NCBI GenBank assembly: GCA_021234535.1 | Contig: CM037833.1 | Span: forward strand, 4,656,397-4,720,396 | Length of the DNA stretch: 64,000 bases | Direction of reading: 5' to 3' | Origin: Stichopus chloronotus | Taxonomy: Eukaryota > Echinodermata > Holothuroidea > Aspidochirotida > Stichopodidae | Shown: positions 21,307-31,708 of the stretch, piece by piece | Layout: the number at the start of each line of letters is the position of its first letter | Numbering within the stretch: the first letter of the stretch is position 1 | Position numbers and translations under genes: made by a program | The notes under the pieces: model-generated | The model's input: only the letters and a program-made list of their open reading frames with translations | Told to the model about the DNA's origin: nothing | The model's database searches: none

Positions 21307-21422
21307 GAAAAGAAAAAAAAAAGGTTTAGGGCCTCACCCAGTGACGTTGTAATTTGTTCAGGAACCTCTCGGCGAAATAAACTAGTTGAACCAGGAAGAA
21401 CTGTCTTATGTACTACTACGTG
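21307..21422 (+). repeat. 3' LTR fragment of the BEL/Pao element
   Basis: CACCCAGTGACGTTGTAATT through CTTATGTACTA matches the 5' LTR (about 15838-15918) with few changes, and includes the same CTCGGCGAAATAAACTAG. The left part of the LTR is missing. The junction lies in GAAAAGAAAA, a run also present in the 5' LTR at about 15829, suggesting recombination there. Confidence 0.75.
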
Positions 21423-24236
21423 ACTTCCATTTAGGACATGTTTCCGAACATCACGTTTTGAAAGGGAAACTCTATATTCGTTTATGTACAGTTTTTGTTT
21501 TGATCCATACACATTAAGTGATGTACAATCCAGCAGCAACAGAGTCACTCATGTATGTGTTAAAACGTATTCTTTCATGTTTGTTGTCCAAGTGTCTATG
21601 TTGAACTACACTGCAGAGTTTCGGTGTTCAAAAAAAAATCACTCGATATTTGTGGTGATAATTTTCATGCAGTTAATGCTACAATTGTAGATTGGATGTG
21701 ATTAAAGATCTTAAACAGAAGTAAAAGTTCTGTACTATTCCTCTAAGGTACCCCTCACGTATATCCAAAGCGCATCTGCATTGATTTGTGTTTCTGCATA
21801 GTTTTCCCACGTGAGACACTTCATGAGTGTAACACATTTCTTTCTTCACGTATCTTTCTTACTTCGTGTTACTGCTTGGAGCAAGTGCTTCCTTGTAACT
21901 GGTTCACCTCCAGGAAAAGATTTTTTTGTGAGGGGATGTTATGAAGTTATCTTCCCGTTCTTTAATTATTCTTCTAGAAATCGACATCCTGTCCTTGTTA
22001 TTATTAAACATCAGAGGTCTGGGAAATAGTATCCTATAATCCGTTGCCCCAGGCTCTCTCTGATTCATCACAGGGTACCGCATTTACCGTCTTACAAACA
22101 ATGGAGTTAGTTTACATTACTACCGGACGTAACCTTTCAGTGGTAGAGATTTACGTTTACAACTTCCGAGGTCATTAAATATAACGGGCGTGGGAAGTTC
22201 TTCATTGAGAGAGCAGAGAACAGAAATAGACACGAGAGGGTTACAACATGTAAGAGAAATAAAGAAGTTCACATGAACTGAACAGAATCCATCTTTGTCT
22301 TGAGCCAACACGACAATATATGCTACTGGAAGAAACTCAAACACTTTAAGCTCATATTTGACTTGTTGGTGACTGGTGCGTTCATACTATTTTTGGGTGG
22401 GGGTCAAAGCTAATTTCCCAAATCAACAGAGATCAAGTACCAAAAACATGTGGTAAAGTTTGTATAGTGCATGAGTGATGTCCTCCTTTATTCTCCACTT
22501 ACTCTCCAATTTTCGGAGCTAAATCCTTCATTGTTCGTGCGGAAAATGAATTATGGCTACGACTACCTCATTCATTGAAGGCAAGGCATTACTGGTAGGA
22601 ACTTTCTATGTGTTCGGGATGGAATATCCGAAAGGTTCCAAGGATGTGGTCAAGCTATCAAGATGTGTCTCCACCTCATTAATCAAATTGGAGGGATGGA
22701 GCACACGCGACTCATAAGATGAAAATTTTCTGCTATAAACCGAGTGGACTGCAGTGGGGTAAATGATGAAAGTCGATTACTGTGACATATGGTGTGGTTT
22801 CAAAGGTGTCCTTATTTAATGTTATTGCTTTCTTCATAAAACGAAAGTTGTATAAAATTATGAAAATTGTATAATATTATGACATATTTGCTTAAGAAGT
22901 GGGTAGCATGAGTGGCGTTGCGTCCAGTTCTGTTTATAGAAAGAAAGAGCTCTTATTAAACAAAGTGATAGGGCTACTCACTTGTACTCAAGTGAGTGAT
23001 AAAACCAAAAGTGTGTGAAATATGGAACCAGTGCATACTTAAGTGCATAATATGGGAAACTGAGTACTTGTTCCCTCACTGTGGGATATTCAACCAGAAC
23101 GCAGAAATGCATTGTGGGTTCGATGATCTTTTTAAGAGAATTTTTTTCTGAATCTTTATATGAAATATGAGATCTGCACACGTTTTGCTTTCTGGACATT
23201 ATATCTACATGGTCACAATTTGACCCTTGTTGACATTGAATGACCTTTTACCTCCATTAAAGACCAATTGGGTCTTGTGCTCAATTTGCAAAAAAATGTC
23301 TATGAATGTGTTCCTACAAATTCCATCTGGTTGTCGCACAGACACGTTACCTGTGCACAGATGTTTATCTTAAATGTTGTTAACCACACACAGCCCTCTG
23401 GAATAAGAAAAATAGCTACAGCCAATAAAATGGTTTTACCTCGGCTATAGTTACTTTTACCACGTCATGTTTTCATCAATGGCGGGAAAATATCCACTTA
23501 ATCAGCCCTGAAAAAGTATGCAGTAGTTTTCTTTTTAACGAAATAGTGAGGAATCCAGATCCAGTGGTCAGTGCCAAACACATGAAGGGGGGGGGGGAGG
23601 ATCTAAGAGGTAATGTCATTTGAAGTAGAACATTTAGGAGTGCCATAGAATTCTTTTAACCCATCCCTTGGGACTATGAGCCAATATGATTGAGCTTGGT
23701 CTCAAATGCTTAGGAGTTTTAAGTTGAATGTACAAAGTTTTAGTGTAAAATATGCCATCCTGTTCCTGATGACCCAATATAAGCTAAGCAAATATATAAG
23801 ACAACATAAAGCACATTTTCAAGCAATTTGGATCAAAATTTACTTCAAAATCTTAGTCTAGTCTGTTCCCCTACTGTAAGTGTAGGGCACAACAATTAGA
23901 AATACATGTGTTGGTTAGGCTCTATCACAGTGTCTATGTTTATATGTTAGTCTACAGAGAGTCCCGAGAAAGTTTGCGAAAATAATGCGGATTGCTAATG
24001 TTTTTGGCACTTTTGACCGATTGCGGAATTTGGTACGTTCGACGGTCCTGAACAGGTGATAGTAAATACAGTAGCAAGATGTATCAAACTTCGTGCATTT
24101 AACGTAAAAAGGCTTGGAATTTTTAGCTATTGTAAATTCAAAATCCCCATAGATCATCATCTTGTTTTTGCAAGTCTAAATTCCAGTTTTAATAGTAATT
24201 TCAAGTATACCGGAAGTAGCTCAGGAACCTTCAAAA
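21423..24236. other. No firm gene; one short unassigned open frame at 22553-22717
   Basis: AT-rich DNA. A 54-codon frame at 22553-22717 (KALLVGTFYVFGMEYPKGSK in the middle) looks protein-like and vaguely recalls a family of uncharacterised SAM/C2H2-associated invertebrate proteins with an A-x-Y-x-x-Y-P segment, but I cannot confirm it. A G10 run lies at about 23587. Confidence 0.3.
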
Positions 24237-24350
24237 ATGGCGCCTGGAGGAGGAAAAGTCGCGGTAAGAATGAAGCGTGATGGTAAGAGTTCTGTAGAAA
24301 TAGCTGGGCTACTCGGGAGTAGTACAAGGTGGGTCGATTTCCCTCTGTAA
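24237..24350 (+). pseudogene. Possible first exon of the Tc1/mariner transposase (HTH)
   Basis: ATGG in an AAAATGG context opens a 37-codon frame with KVAVRMKRDGKSSVEIAGLL, a helix-turn-helix-like pattern common at Tc1/mariner N-termini. AAG|GTGGGT at about 24330 is a possible splice donor. The catalytic part starts about 860 bp downstream, separated by repeat DNA. The link between the two is inference. Confidence 0.35.
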
Positions 24351-24689
24351 TATCGGTTAAAATACTCAACTTTTTCAGTGAACAAGAAAGTCAAGAGTCT
24401 TAGTGATTCCTTGCCACTAATACGTGCAATATACTGCAGTAACCACAGGCTACCAGATGAAGCCAAGAATTCTCTAGCCTGCACAGGAACAGGAGCTATA
24501 TACACTCATATGACAGTTAAATGATTGCTAATGGCTTTGGAAACTAAGTGAGCAATAAATAAAACAAGCATGATATCAAATACTGTACTGCTGATTCGTG
24601 GACTAAATACTGTAGAAACTTAAATGTTTATCATTATAAATCAAAGGCTACAGCAACTACACTTGATAACCTGACTACAGGTGAAAGTT

Positions 24690-25033
24690 TTCGAATTGGA
24701 ACTTCCTAAATGTGCAAGTATTGCCAGCATTTGCTTGGAAGGGAGCTCAAATACCTTCAGAAAAGTGAAACAACACCAGCAAAGGTCTTTGGTCCACATC
24801 AAAACCAATAATAACATTTATATACCCCCATCTAACAAGAGGGCTCCGTCCCTCAATATGGCGCATCTATGTACCAAGTTCGAGAACTGTCAGTTTCCCT
24901 TCTTGAGATATCATGATCACAAGATTCTCAGTGCTTGACCTCTGGTGACCTCAGATGACCTTCGACCTCCACCTAAAACAATAGGGTTCTTCCTCTTCAC
25001 ATAGGGCATCTGTGTACCAAGTTTGAGAAACGT
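24690..25033. repeat. Dispersed repeat with TGACCTYYGACCTCCACC and ACAATAGGG motifs
   Basis: Two partly repeated phrases, an ATGGCGCATCTATGTACCAA-type phrase and GGCATCTGTGTACCAAGTTTG, surround GATGACCTTCGACCTCCACC and TAAAACAATAGGGTTCTTCC. Related phrases occur at 28495-28545 and 42050-42090. It runs directly into the (CATA)n array, so the microsatellite may be its 3' tail. Confidence 0.5.
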
Positions 25034-25186
25034 CACAAACACACATACATCCACACATACATACATACATCCACACATACATACATACATCCACACATAC
25101 ATACATACATACACACATACATACATACATCCACACATACATATACACACACATACATACATATACACACACATACATACATACAA
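25034..25186. repeat. (CATA)n / (CATCCACA) microsatellite
   Basis: About 150 bp of ACATACATACATCCACAC-type units. It creates long open frames on both strands, which are artefacts of the 4-base repeat. Confidence 0.95.
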
Positions 25187-26075
25187 AGTGGGTAGGCGTC
25201 ACAGGAAAGTGGCAAAGCTTCTCAATCAGAGTGACCAGTACAGGGCAAGGAATTTCACTGTCAGTCCAAACACTGTTGTCAGGTATGTGACGACCACTTC
25301 TTGGGGGAAGAAAAGCTTCAAGATAAGGAAACGTCCACTCCTCATGCACGAAGAGCAGCACCGGAGGAAGTGGATACGGAACAAATTTGTGGATGGGACA
25401 CTGGCATCACAGAGGAAGAGAGAAGCAATAATGTGGACAGATGAATCGTGGATCAAGCTCTTCCCTGAGACGAATCGCCAAAACGAACGGATTCGGACTG
25501 AACACATTGACGATGTTCCAGTGAAGCGGACCATCAAGAATGCTCCAAAGCTACTGGTCGCAGGGGCCATGACGGCACATGGCGTATCAGAGCTGCACAT
25601 TGTTCCAGCTAAGCAAACAATAAATGGGTAGTACTACAGGAAGAATATCGTGGAAAAGGTTTACAAACCAGCCTTGCAGGACCCAACTGTTTGCCCAAAC
25701 CCAAAGGAAGTCATCTTCATGCAGGACGGTGCACCACCTTACACTGCGGACTTCACCCAAGTATGGTGCCGACAAAACTTCCCAAAGTTCTGGCAAAAGA
25801 ATGAGTGGCCAGGCAACTCACCAGACTTGAACCCTGTTGAGAAACTTTAAGCTATCCTAAAAGAAGCCGTGTATGAAAGTCCATACTGCACCAGAAGGGC
25901 CCAACTTGAGGACCGTGTTGAAAGGTGTTGGCGGTCATCAAGTCAACAATTACTGGGTGGAGCAAGTCCGAAAGGTCTTCCAAAAGGATGGCGACAATTT
26001 TTGAAGGACAGAAGACACATGGCACAAAAGTTAAGCTATATAAACCTAATTTCTCATGTGGTACCATCACATTAG
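25187..26075 (+). pseudogene. Tc1/mariner-family transposase, DD37E spacing, two in-frame stops
   Basis: One frame runs from 25187 to 26075. It begins VGRRHRKVAKLLNQS, then KKSFKIRKRPLL, IMWTDESWIKLFP (first Asp, codon 25440), VIFMQDGAPPYTA (second Asp, codon 25725) and EWPGNSPDLNPVEKL (Glu codon 25839). I count 37 residues between the second Asp and the Glu. Stops at 25629 (TAG, in ING*YYRKNI) and 25848 (TAA, where the family has Trp in EKLWAILKEA) kill the frame. Length after the HTH fits a Tc1/mariner catalytic domain. The enzyme cuts and pastes its element at TA sites. I did not find terminal inverted repeats around it. Confidence 0.85.
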
Positions 26076-28494
26076 GTAGGTGAGACATCAATTCTGACAC
26101 ACCGTATACACCAATGCATGATTACAAAGGTTACGTTTATCATCGAAACCCACAATGAGAGATATTAGACGGAAACACTAATATTAAGCAAAATAATTAA
26201 CTTTCTATCACACTACTACAATAATCAAACAGTATTCACCTTCTTTCCCAATGCAAATTTCCTGCTGGCATACAAGTACAAATGTTCAGCAAATTTTCCG
26301 AAAGCATGTACGCCTACGTTGCAACTTGTGTGCGTAACTTGTGATTGCGTGCGTAGGTAAAAAGTGAAAACATTGAAATTTAATTTCCAAAAGTCTGCTA
26401 AGGCTTTTAATGGCACCATTCACACAATCTGGGAAAATAAATAGGTTTCAGTTGGTTAATTATGCCATATGATTAAAAAAAAGCGTATAATAATGACGAT
26501 AATGTGTTGTGGTTGACAGTTTCTATTCAAATGAACGGTGTGCTTTGTTGAACAAGCCAATGGGAATAGTATTGAATATTCAGTTAGTCAAAACAACTCA
26601 GGATCACTGACACCTCAATTTTGTGTTTGGTTCGAAGGTCATTTGTCAATTTTGCTTCCTTTGATCAAATACTACAATTCCCGATACCGATCAAGGAGCG
26701 ACGACTTGAGTAGTATGTTTTTAATACACTAGTGAGACCTGTACTGTTGTATATTCATTATGTAGGCGCGATTAGATGAAGAACCGTTAGTTTTCAAGTA
26801 TGATTTCCGTTTTTTACTGTTTTTATGCCAATCCCGTTGATTTTCAAAGTAGTTACTTCCATTTTCCTTTATTGAAAGACTTTAAACGAAATACATTGCT
26901 TGAATGGGCTACAAAAATGTAGTGGAAAGTGGCAGTGTGAATAAATTTTCAATTCTTATAAAGACGAAGTCCAACAAGTTCAGCTTTCACTAGAATATAA
27001 TCAACAAGGTTTGCTTAATTCTACATAGCTGGACCCAGTCTGCTTAAACCAGAGCAAGAATTGCCGAGCACATGGTTCATCAAGAGGCAACACCTCCAAT
27101 TATCATAAGGCACCAAACAATGCCATTGACGCGTGTATTGCCACAGCAGCAATAAATGGCCTCTTGGATGAGGGAAGAAGCTTTTCCTATGTATAGCAGT
27201 ATCACGTGAACCTGAAGATCATTTTTGAGCCTGAGCGTTTTTGAAGCGCATATCATAAACTTATTAAGACTACAATTCTTTAATTACCTTCAAATTTACC
27301 TTCAGACTGCAATATCATGGCCTAAGTGAAGATTAATTAATCTTTTCATTTGGTTGCAGTCATGTGCTGCTTCTGTGCCACCGCCTGCCTCCGGCAATGC
27401 CCTCCCTGGACCATCTGTCTTGGGACATTTCGTATATATGTATATATACATATAGCAAGTGACATATAAGCTAAACTATTCCAGTAAACACAAATATGCA
27501 CATTTATATCCAACACACACAACACTATCATGACTACATAGATTTCTCTTTCCATAAAAAAAAAAGAAAATTAAATTGATAGGGGCTAATCAGTTTGTCA
27601 GGGACAGACAATTTTTTAATGTTGATAACGTGAAGGAGGGCGAAAAATATTTGCGTGGAATTTCACGAAATTTATGTGTGATGGACAGAAAAGATAATAT
27701 GTCGATTGAGCAATGCAAGAGTATTCTTTGGTGTCATGGACGGACAGCTAAGGTCAAGCAGATACGTTTATGATTCCCATCAAATATGACTTTGGCAGTG
27801 ATTTACAGTGACTACAGACACTGTCATCACACTGTCCAGGTTACACTTGCACACAATTAGTTCGGGTGCACTTCTGTGCAGTCAAAAAGTTGCTTATTTT
27901 GTGAATTGCTCTCAGTAACTGAGTGACAGTGTATGGTAGATACTTTTAGAGCAAAATGTAGGTTTAACAGTTTTCGATGCTTGTTTACTCCACTTTGCAA
28001 TAGGGGTGTTTTCATGGATGAAATTAGAATAAGGTTAAATGTCCGTCAATGACGTGAATATTCAAAAATATCCCATTCTTAAAATGGCACATTCCAGCAT
28101 ATCTGGCACCTATTTTCTACACCTTTGTCCCGGTAAGTACTTATGTATGTCATGAAAGAACAAATATCCCGGAATTTGTTTTCATTGGTGTAACAGCGAC
28201 AAAAAACAAGGACACCATCCCTTCTTTTTGGAGATCAAATGGAGCAGCAGATGCTGTAAGTTATGAAGTAAAATGAGCACTTCTATGGCCTATTTCTAAC
28301 CATTGAACCCTACTTTTGTTACAAAATCTGTAGAGAAAGAATTTCACAGTTTTATAAAAGCCCTCTTCCAAATGCTTCTTCATTTGATCATGAAACTGCG
28401 ACCTCAGGCAGTACTTCCATGATTCGCTGGAGGGGGACTGATGGAACATGTAAGCATCCATAGTAAAAACAAGGTTTTCAGATTTTTCCCGGAG
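26076..28494. other. No gene recognised
   Basis: AT-rich. A phrase near 27115 (NNAIDACIATAAINGLLDEG) looks protein-like in one frame, but it has no start, no family match and a stop soon after. A (TATATG)-like stretch lies near 27430. Confidence 0.4.
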
Positions 28495-28605
28495 ACAACC
28501 TTTGACCTCTACCCAAAACAATAGGGCAAGCAATCTTAATATGGCGTTTTTGCTTTTCCTGTGCCGCTTTCAGTTGTTTTCGTTTCTGTGCCGTCACAGA
28601 AACAG
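28495..28605 (+). repeat. Junction of dispersed repeat and LINE-tail-like fragment
   Basis: 28495-28526 (CCTTTGACCTCTACCCAAAA, CAATAGGG) matches the dispersed repeat near 24957. 28543-28602 (GCGTTTTTGCTTTTCCTG, TTTCTGTGCCGT) resembles the end of the LINE 3' UTR at 8930-8990 and 14080-14140. Confidence 0.45.
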
Positions 28606-29400
28606 AGTTTTGCCCCCATTATGTCAAATCATAGCAACCACTGAAGGTAGTATCACTACACCAAATTATCATCAACAGTACAGTACACAAGAGAATATGT
28701 ACGGACGGACTGCACAAGTTGCAAAATTGAATGAAACGAGCACTGACGTTTCAGTCCGAACTTTACTGAAAATTTTGATAACCACTACCAAAATAACAAT
28801 GCTTATTTACATCCAACAACTATGTAACCTCACACTTTTTGTAATTGTTCCCCGTGCTTTTGTACTGACTGTGGGCATAAGGATAAATGAACGTTCACAA
28901 GTTCCCCACCCTCATCTAACATCTCATTTCTATGTGACACATTGGGAAGCTCTTAGTTTGACCAACGATCAATCACTAGCCGACTAAACAGGTTGGGAAG
29001 AATTGAAATAATGTTAATTCCCATGAAAGAGATCAATTTGATCATTTATTGTCCCCACACACGGCAAGTACCTCAGGGCAATATAGCGTTTCAGCTAGAA
29101 CACCAACCTGTACTGCCGCATTACTCAATTATTATCATCATCATTAGAAGGATCGCTATGCAGAATTCCGTGCCAGTCAAGGATATGTAACAACCCCTCC
29201 CCCAACTCCTCAAAGTGATTATGTGATCCTTTATCTTTCAGATCTAGACACTTGTCATTACTGCAGTGCATATGTGTGCTATTCCTGTGATGCAATGATT
29301 TTCAATTTTAAGTCACCCTCAAACACAGACAATCAATCGAACATGATGATGATATTTGGGCGTTTGTTTTGCATGTACATTTTACAATTAACTTTTTGTT
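28606..29400. other. No gene recognised
   Basis: A frame from 28502 to 28987 starts inside repeat DNA and shows no motif, so I treat it as chance. Nothing else is seen. Confidence 0.4.
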
Positions 29401-29421
29401 TACATCCCTTTGACAGGTGAA

Positions 29422-29574
29422 GGCCATACATGGGGAGAATGAATGGATGCGCAAGTGGTCACTGCAGCAGTTATTTGATAAAATTAGACACCTCTGTCAC
29501 AGGAACTCTGCACCAACTTGTCCTTGTCTCTCTCAAAAACGTCACGAGAAATTGTATAAGCTTGTCCATTGATT
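29422..29574 (+). other. Candidate terminal coding exon, unassigned
   Basis: A polypyrimidine tract with acceptor (CATCCCTTTGACAG) is followed by a 50-codon frame beginning VKAIHGENEWMRKWSLQQLF and ending at TGA (about 29572). Cys and basic residues are frequent. No family is recognised and no partner exon was found, so it may be chance. Confidence 0.25.
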
Positions 29575-30685
29575 GACAGTCATGAAGAATGAAGGTGTAA
29601 AAGTATCTTCATATGAATGTCTGATATGGGGGTCTCCTTGAAAGAATGATTGTCTATATTTTTTTCCAATATTATGACACCTATCTATTGTACCTGATGG
29701 CATTGCACACCGTAAATAGATGATAAATTAAAAGTGGCAAAACACAGAAAAACTTGAATAAGACAAAAAGGCTGAGAAATAGTATATGCTAAAGAATTGC
29801 ATATGACCTATTCTTGTCAAACTAGAATGAGAAGTACATGCAGATATCATGTGCATCAGATAAGAGTATCGATTTTGGTAATCGTATCGAGGTTCTTAAA
29901 ATTCAGTGACAAGAAAGACTTTCAAAAGTTACCTGTCAAATTATAAATAAAAACTTTGTTATTCTGTAGGTAATCTCATGATTGGTGTGAATTTACTTTG
30001 ACTCAACATAATCACTTACTGTTTGATGTGCAATAGCCAAGTTGAAAAGAAAATGCTTGCACAGACGTTATACAATCTATGCTCTTCTGCTTATGACTCA
30101 CTTCAAGTATGAGCGATATTTTGAGAGATCAGATATGGCTGAAGTTTGTAAGTGACACCTCTGATCTCCTAGTAGGAAAAGTCATGCGTCTCTTGTAGTT
30201 ACATTCTTGATATATATCAGAACAAATTGCACTGGATTAAGTGTATCAGCTCATTTTTTCCTAGTGCTGGAGGTGGTTAATCAGGGTGAAGGATTGAAAG
30301 GGATGGCTTACTACATAGATGGGGATACGTACATAAGACGTTAAGTGGTCAAGGTGTCCCAACTCCCAAGGTCCATTTGCATTTTCTCAACAGTATGTTT
30401 GTCTCCGATTCCTTGCATCCGTTCTATTGTCTTCATTTCACTCTCATGCATGCTGCTAGAAAATAAGCTAATCCAGCCTAGTACATTTGTCTTACACTTA
30501 TTGTGTCCTTGCTATTTCTTCTTCGTGATGCAAACTGCTACAAGCTAAGGTGTCAGTCCAACTTTTCAAATGAGATATCGTGTTTACAAGCAAAGCGTCA
30601 CATACACACGCACATACGCGCACACACGACATCACCATGTTGAAGCAACATTGCCACCTGCTGGTCTAATCATGATCGAGTCCGT
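29575..30685. other. No gene recognised
   Basis: AT-rich sequence with a short CACA/CGCA tract near 30605. No motif-bearing frame. Confidence 0.4.
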
Positions 30686-30689
30686 GCTG

Positions 30690-31260
30690 TGAAAAGCTCA
30701 TTGTGTATAGAGAAGAAGTTTTCATACTTCCCGGTCTCGAACAATCACAAGAATCTAATTTTCACAGATCAAAGAGACCAAATCTGCCATGAAATACAAG
30801 CTGAACGGAAAATGCAACATCTTTGGACCGAAGGAGAAATCTCCTACCATCAGCATCGTCTGGGTTTTCTTCCGATCTGAACAAAGACTCTTTGCCTACT
30901 TCAATTATCAATCAAAGCCATGATATGAAATCAATTGTTGATGATAATAATATCAGTGATCACCTGGAAGTTTTGAACATCAAACCTACTAAAAACACAA
31001 ATATGGAAACCGCCTAAACGTAGGGCTTACGTCTTTGCATAGTCTATGACCGTGTCAGCAATTCGGTCACTTTAATGCACAATGTCCGACATCATCCTGT
31101 CTTAAATGTGTTCTTTGCATTGGGAATTACGAAACGGAAAAGTGTGAACCACCTGACACAACGCGTTGCATTAATTACAAAATCGCTAATCACCCCAGCA
31201 GTGGTGTAGGACATGCATATATTGATAAGTTACATTTGCAAAATACCAAACCCACAAATT
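30690..31260 (+). pseudogene. Remnant of a non-LTR retrotransposon ORF1 with Gag-type zinc knuckles
   Basis: At about 31056-31190 one frame reads CQQFGHFNAQCPTSSC, LKCVLCIGNYETEKC and TRCINYKIANHPSSG. The order C..FGH...C, C..C....  E..C, then C.N....NHP matches the triple zinc knuckle of Jockey/CR1-type ORF1 (where the last block is usually CxNCxGNHPAxYxGC). One Cys is Tyr, stops lie upstream, and no RT follows, so this is an old fragment. Confidence 0.5.
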
Positions 31261-31705
31261 GATTATCCCATCAAACTGCGGCAAGCTTGGGACCTTCCGC
31301 CGTTAGGAAGGGAGAGTCCGATACAACGCTTTGGTTGCCGTCAATACCATAGTTTCTAATAATGCTGGTACTAGGGAATGGCAAGCTTTACACCCTACCC
31401 CAAATCCAAATGGTGTTACGAAATGAAGGCAATTTGAAGGCAATCACTTCGGCCACATTGAAGCCTTTAATGAGAGAGCTATGAAGCCTTGCATGAGAGA
31501 GCTATGAAGAGCAGGATTTGGCAGTAAGGTGACAGATGGTTTTGCCGTGGGTGTATATGTGTTTTAACTCGTGACCACAAACACAGGATCATGTTACAAT
31601 TCCATAAATTGGCTCCTATACGACCACTTCATACGTATACGGAGTAATAGCTACGAAATTGCTTTAAGTGCTCGAAAAACACCGGAAGGAGGTCTTTGAC
31701 AGTGA
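31261..31705. other. Flank between the ORF1 remnant and the tandem repeat
   Basis: The first about 150 bp may continue the ORF1 remnant (DYPIKLRQAWDLPPLGRESP). The rest has a short duplicated phrase, TGAGAGAGCTATGAAG, at about 31469 and 31492. Confidence 0.35.
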
Positions 31706-31708
31706 GGC

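Larger units (their letters stand above)
15708..21422 (+). mobile_element. Internally deleted BEL/Pao LTR retrotransposon
   Basis: In order: 5' LTR (15708-15933), primer-binding site (15951-15968), gag with a DUF1759-like domain (16252-16790), an inserted DNA transposon (about 16791-18972), gag end with CCHC knuckles (19039-19502), protease/RT (19570-21055), RNase H start (to 21300) and a 3' LTR fragment (about 21307-21422). Integrase and the rest of RNase H are missing. Several frameshifts lie in gag-pol. It starts only two bases after the gypsy-derived frame ends, so it probably inserted into or beside the gypsy element. Confidence 0.85.

Noticed and set aside
25023..25190. Long open frames on both strands over the CATA repeat, and regular spacing reminiscent of a CRISPR array
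   Set aside because: The frames are a consequence of a 4-base repeat lacking stops. There are no unique spacers and no conserved repeat of CRISPR length, and the context is eukaryotic.
28502..28987. 161-codon frame
   Set aside because: It begins inside dispersed repeat and LINE-tail sequence, and its composition is not protein-like.
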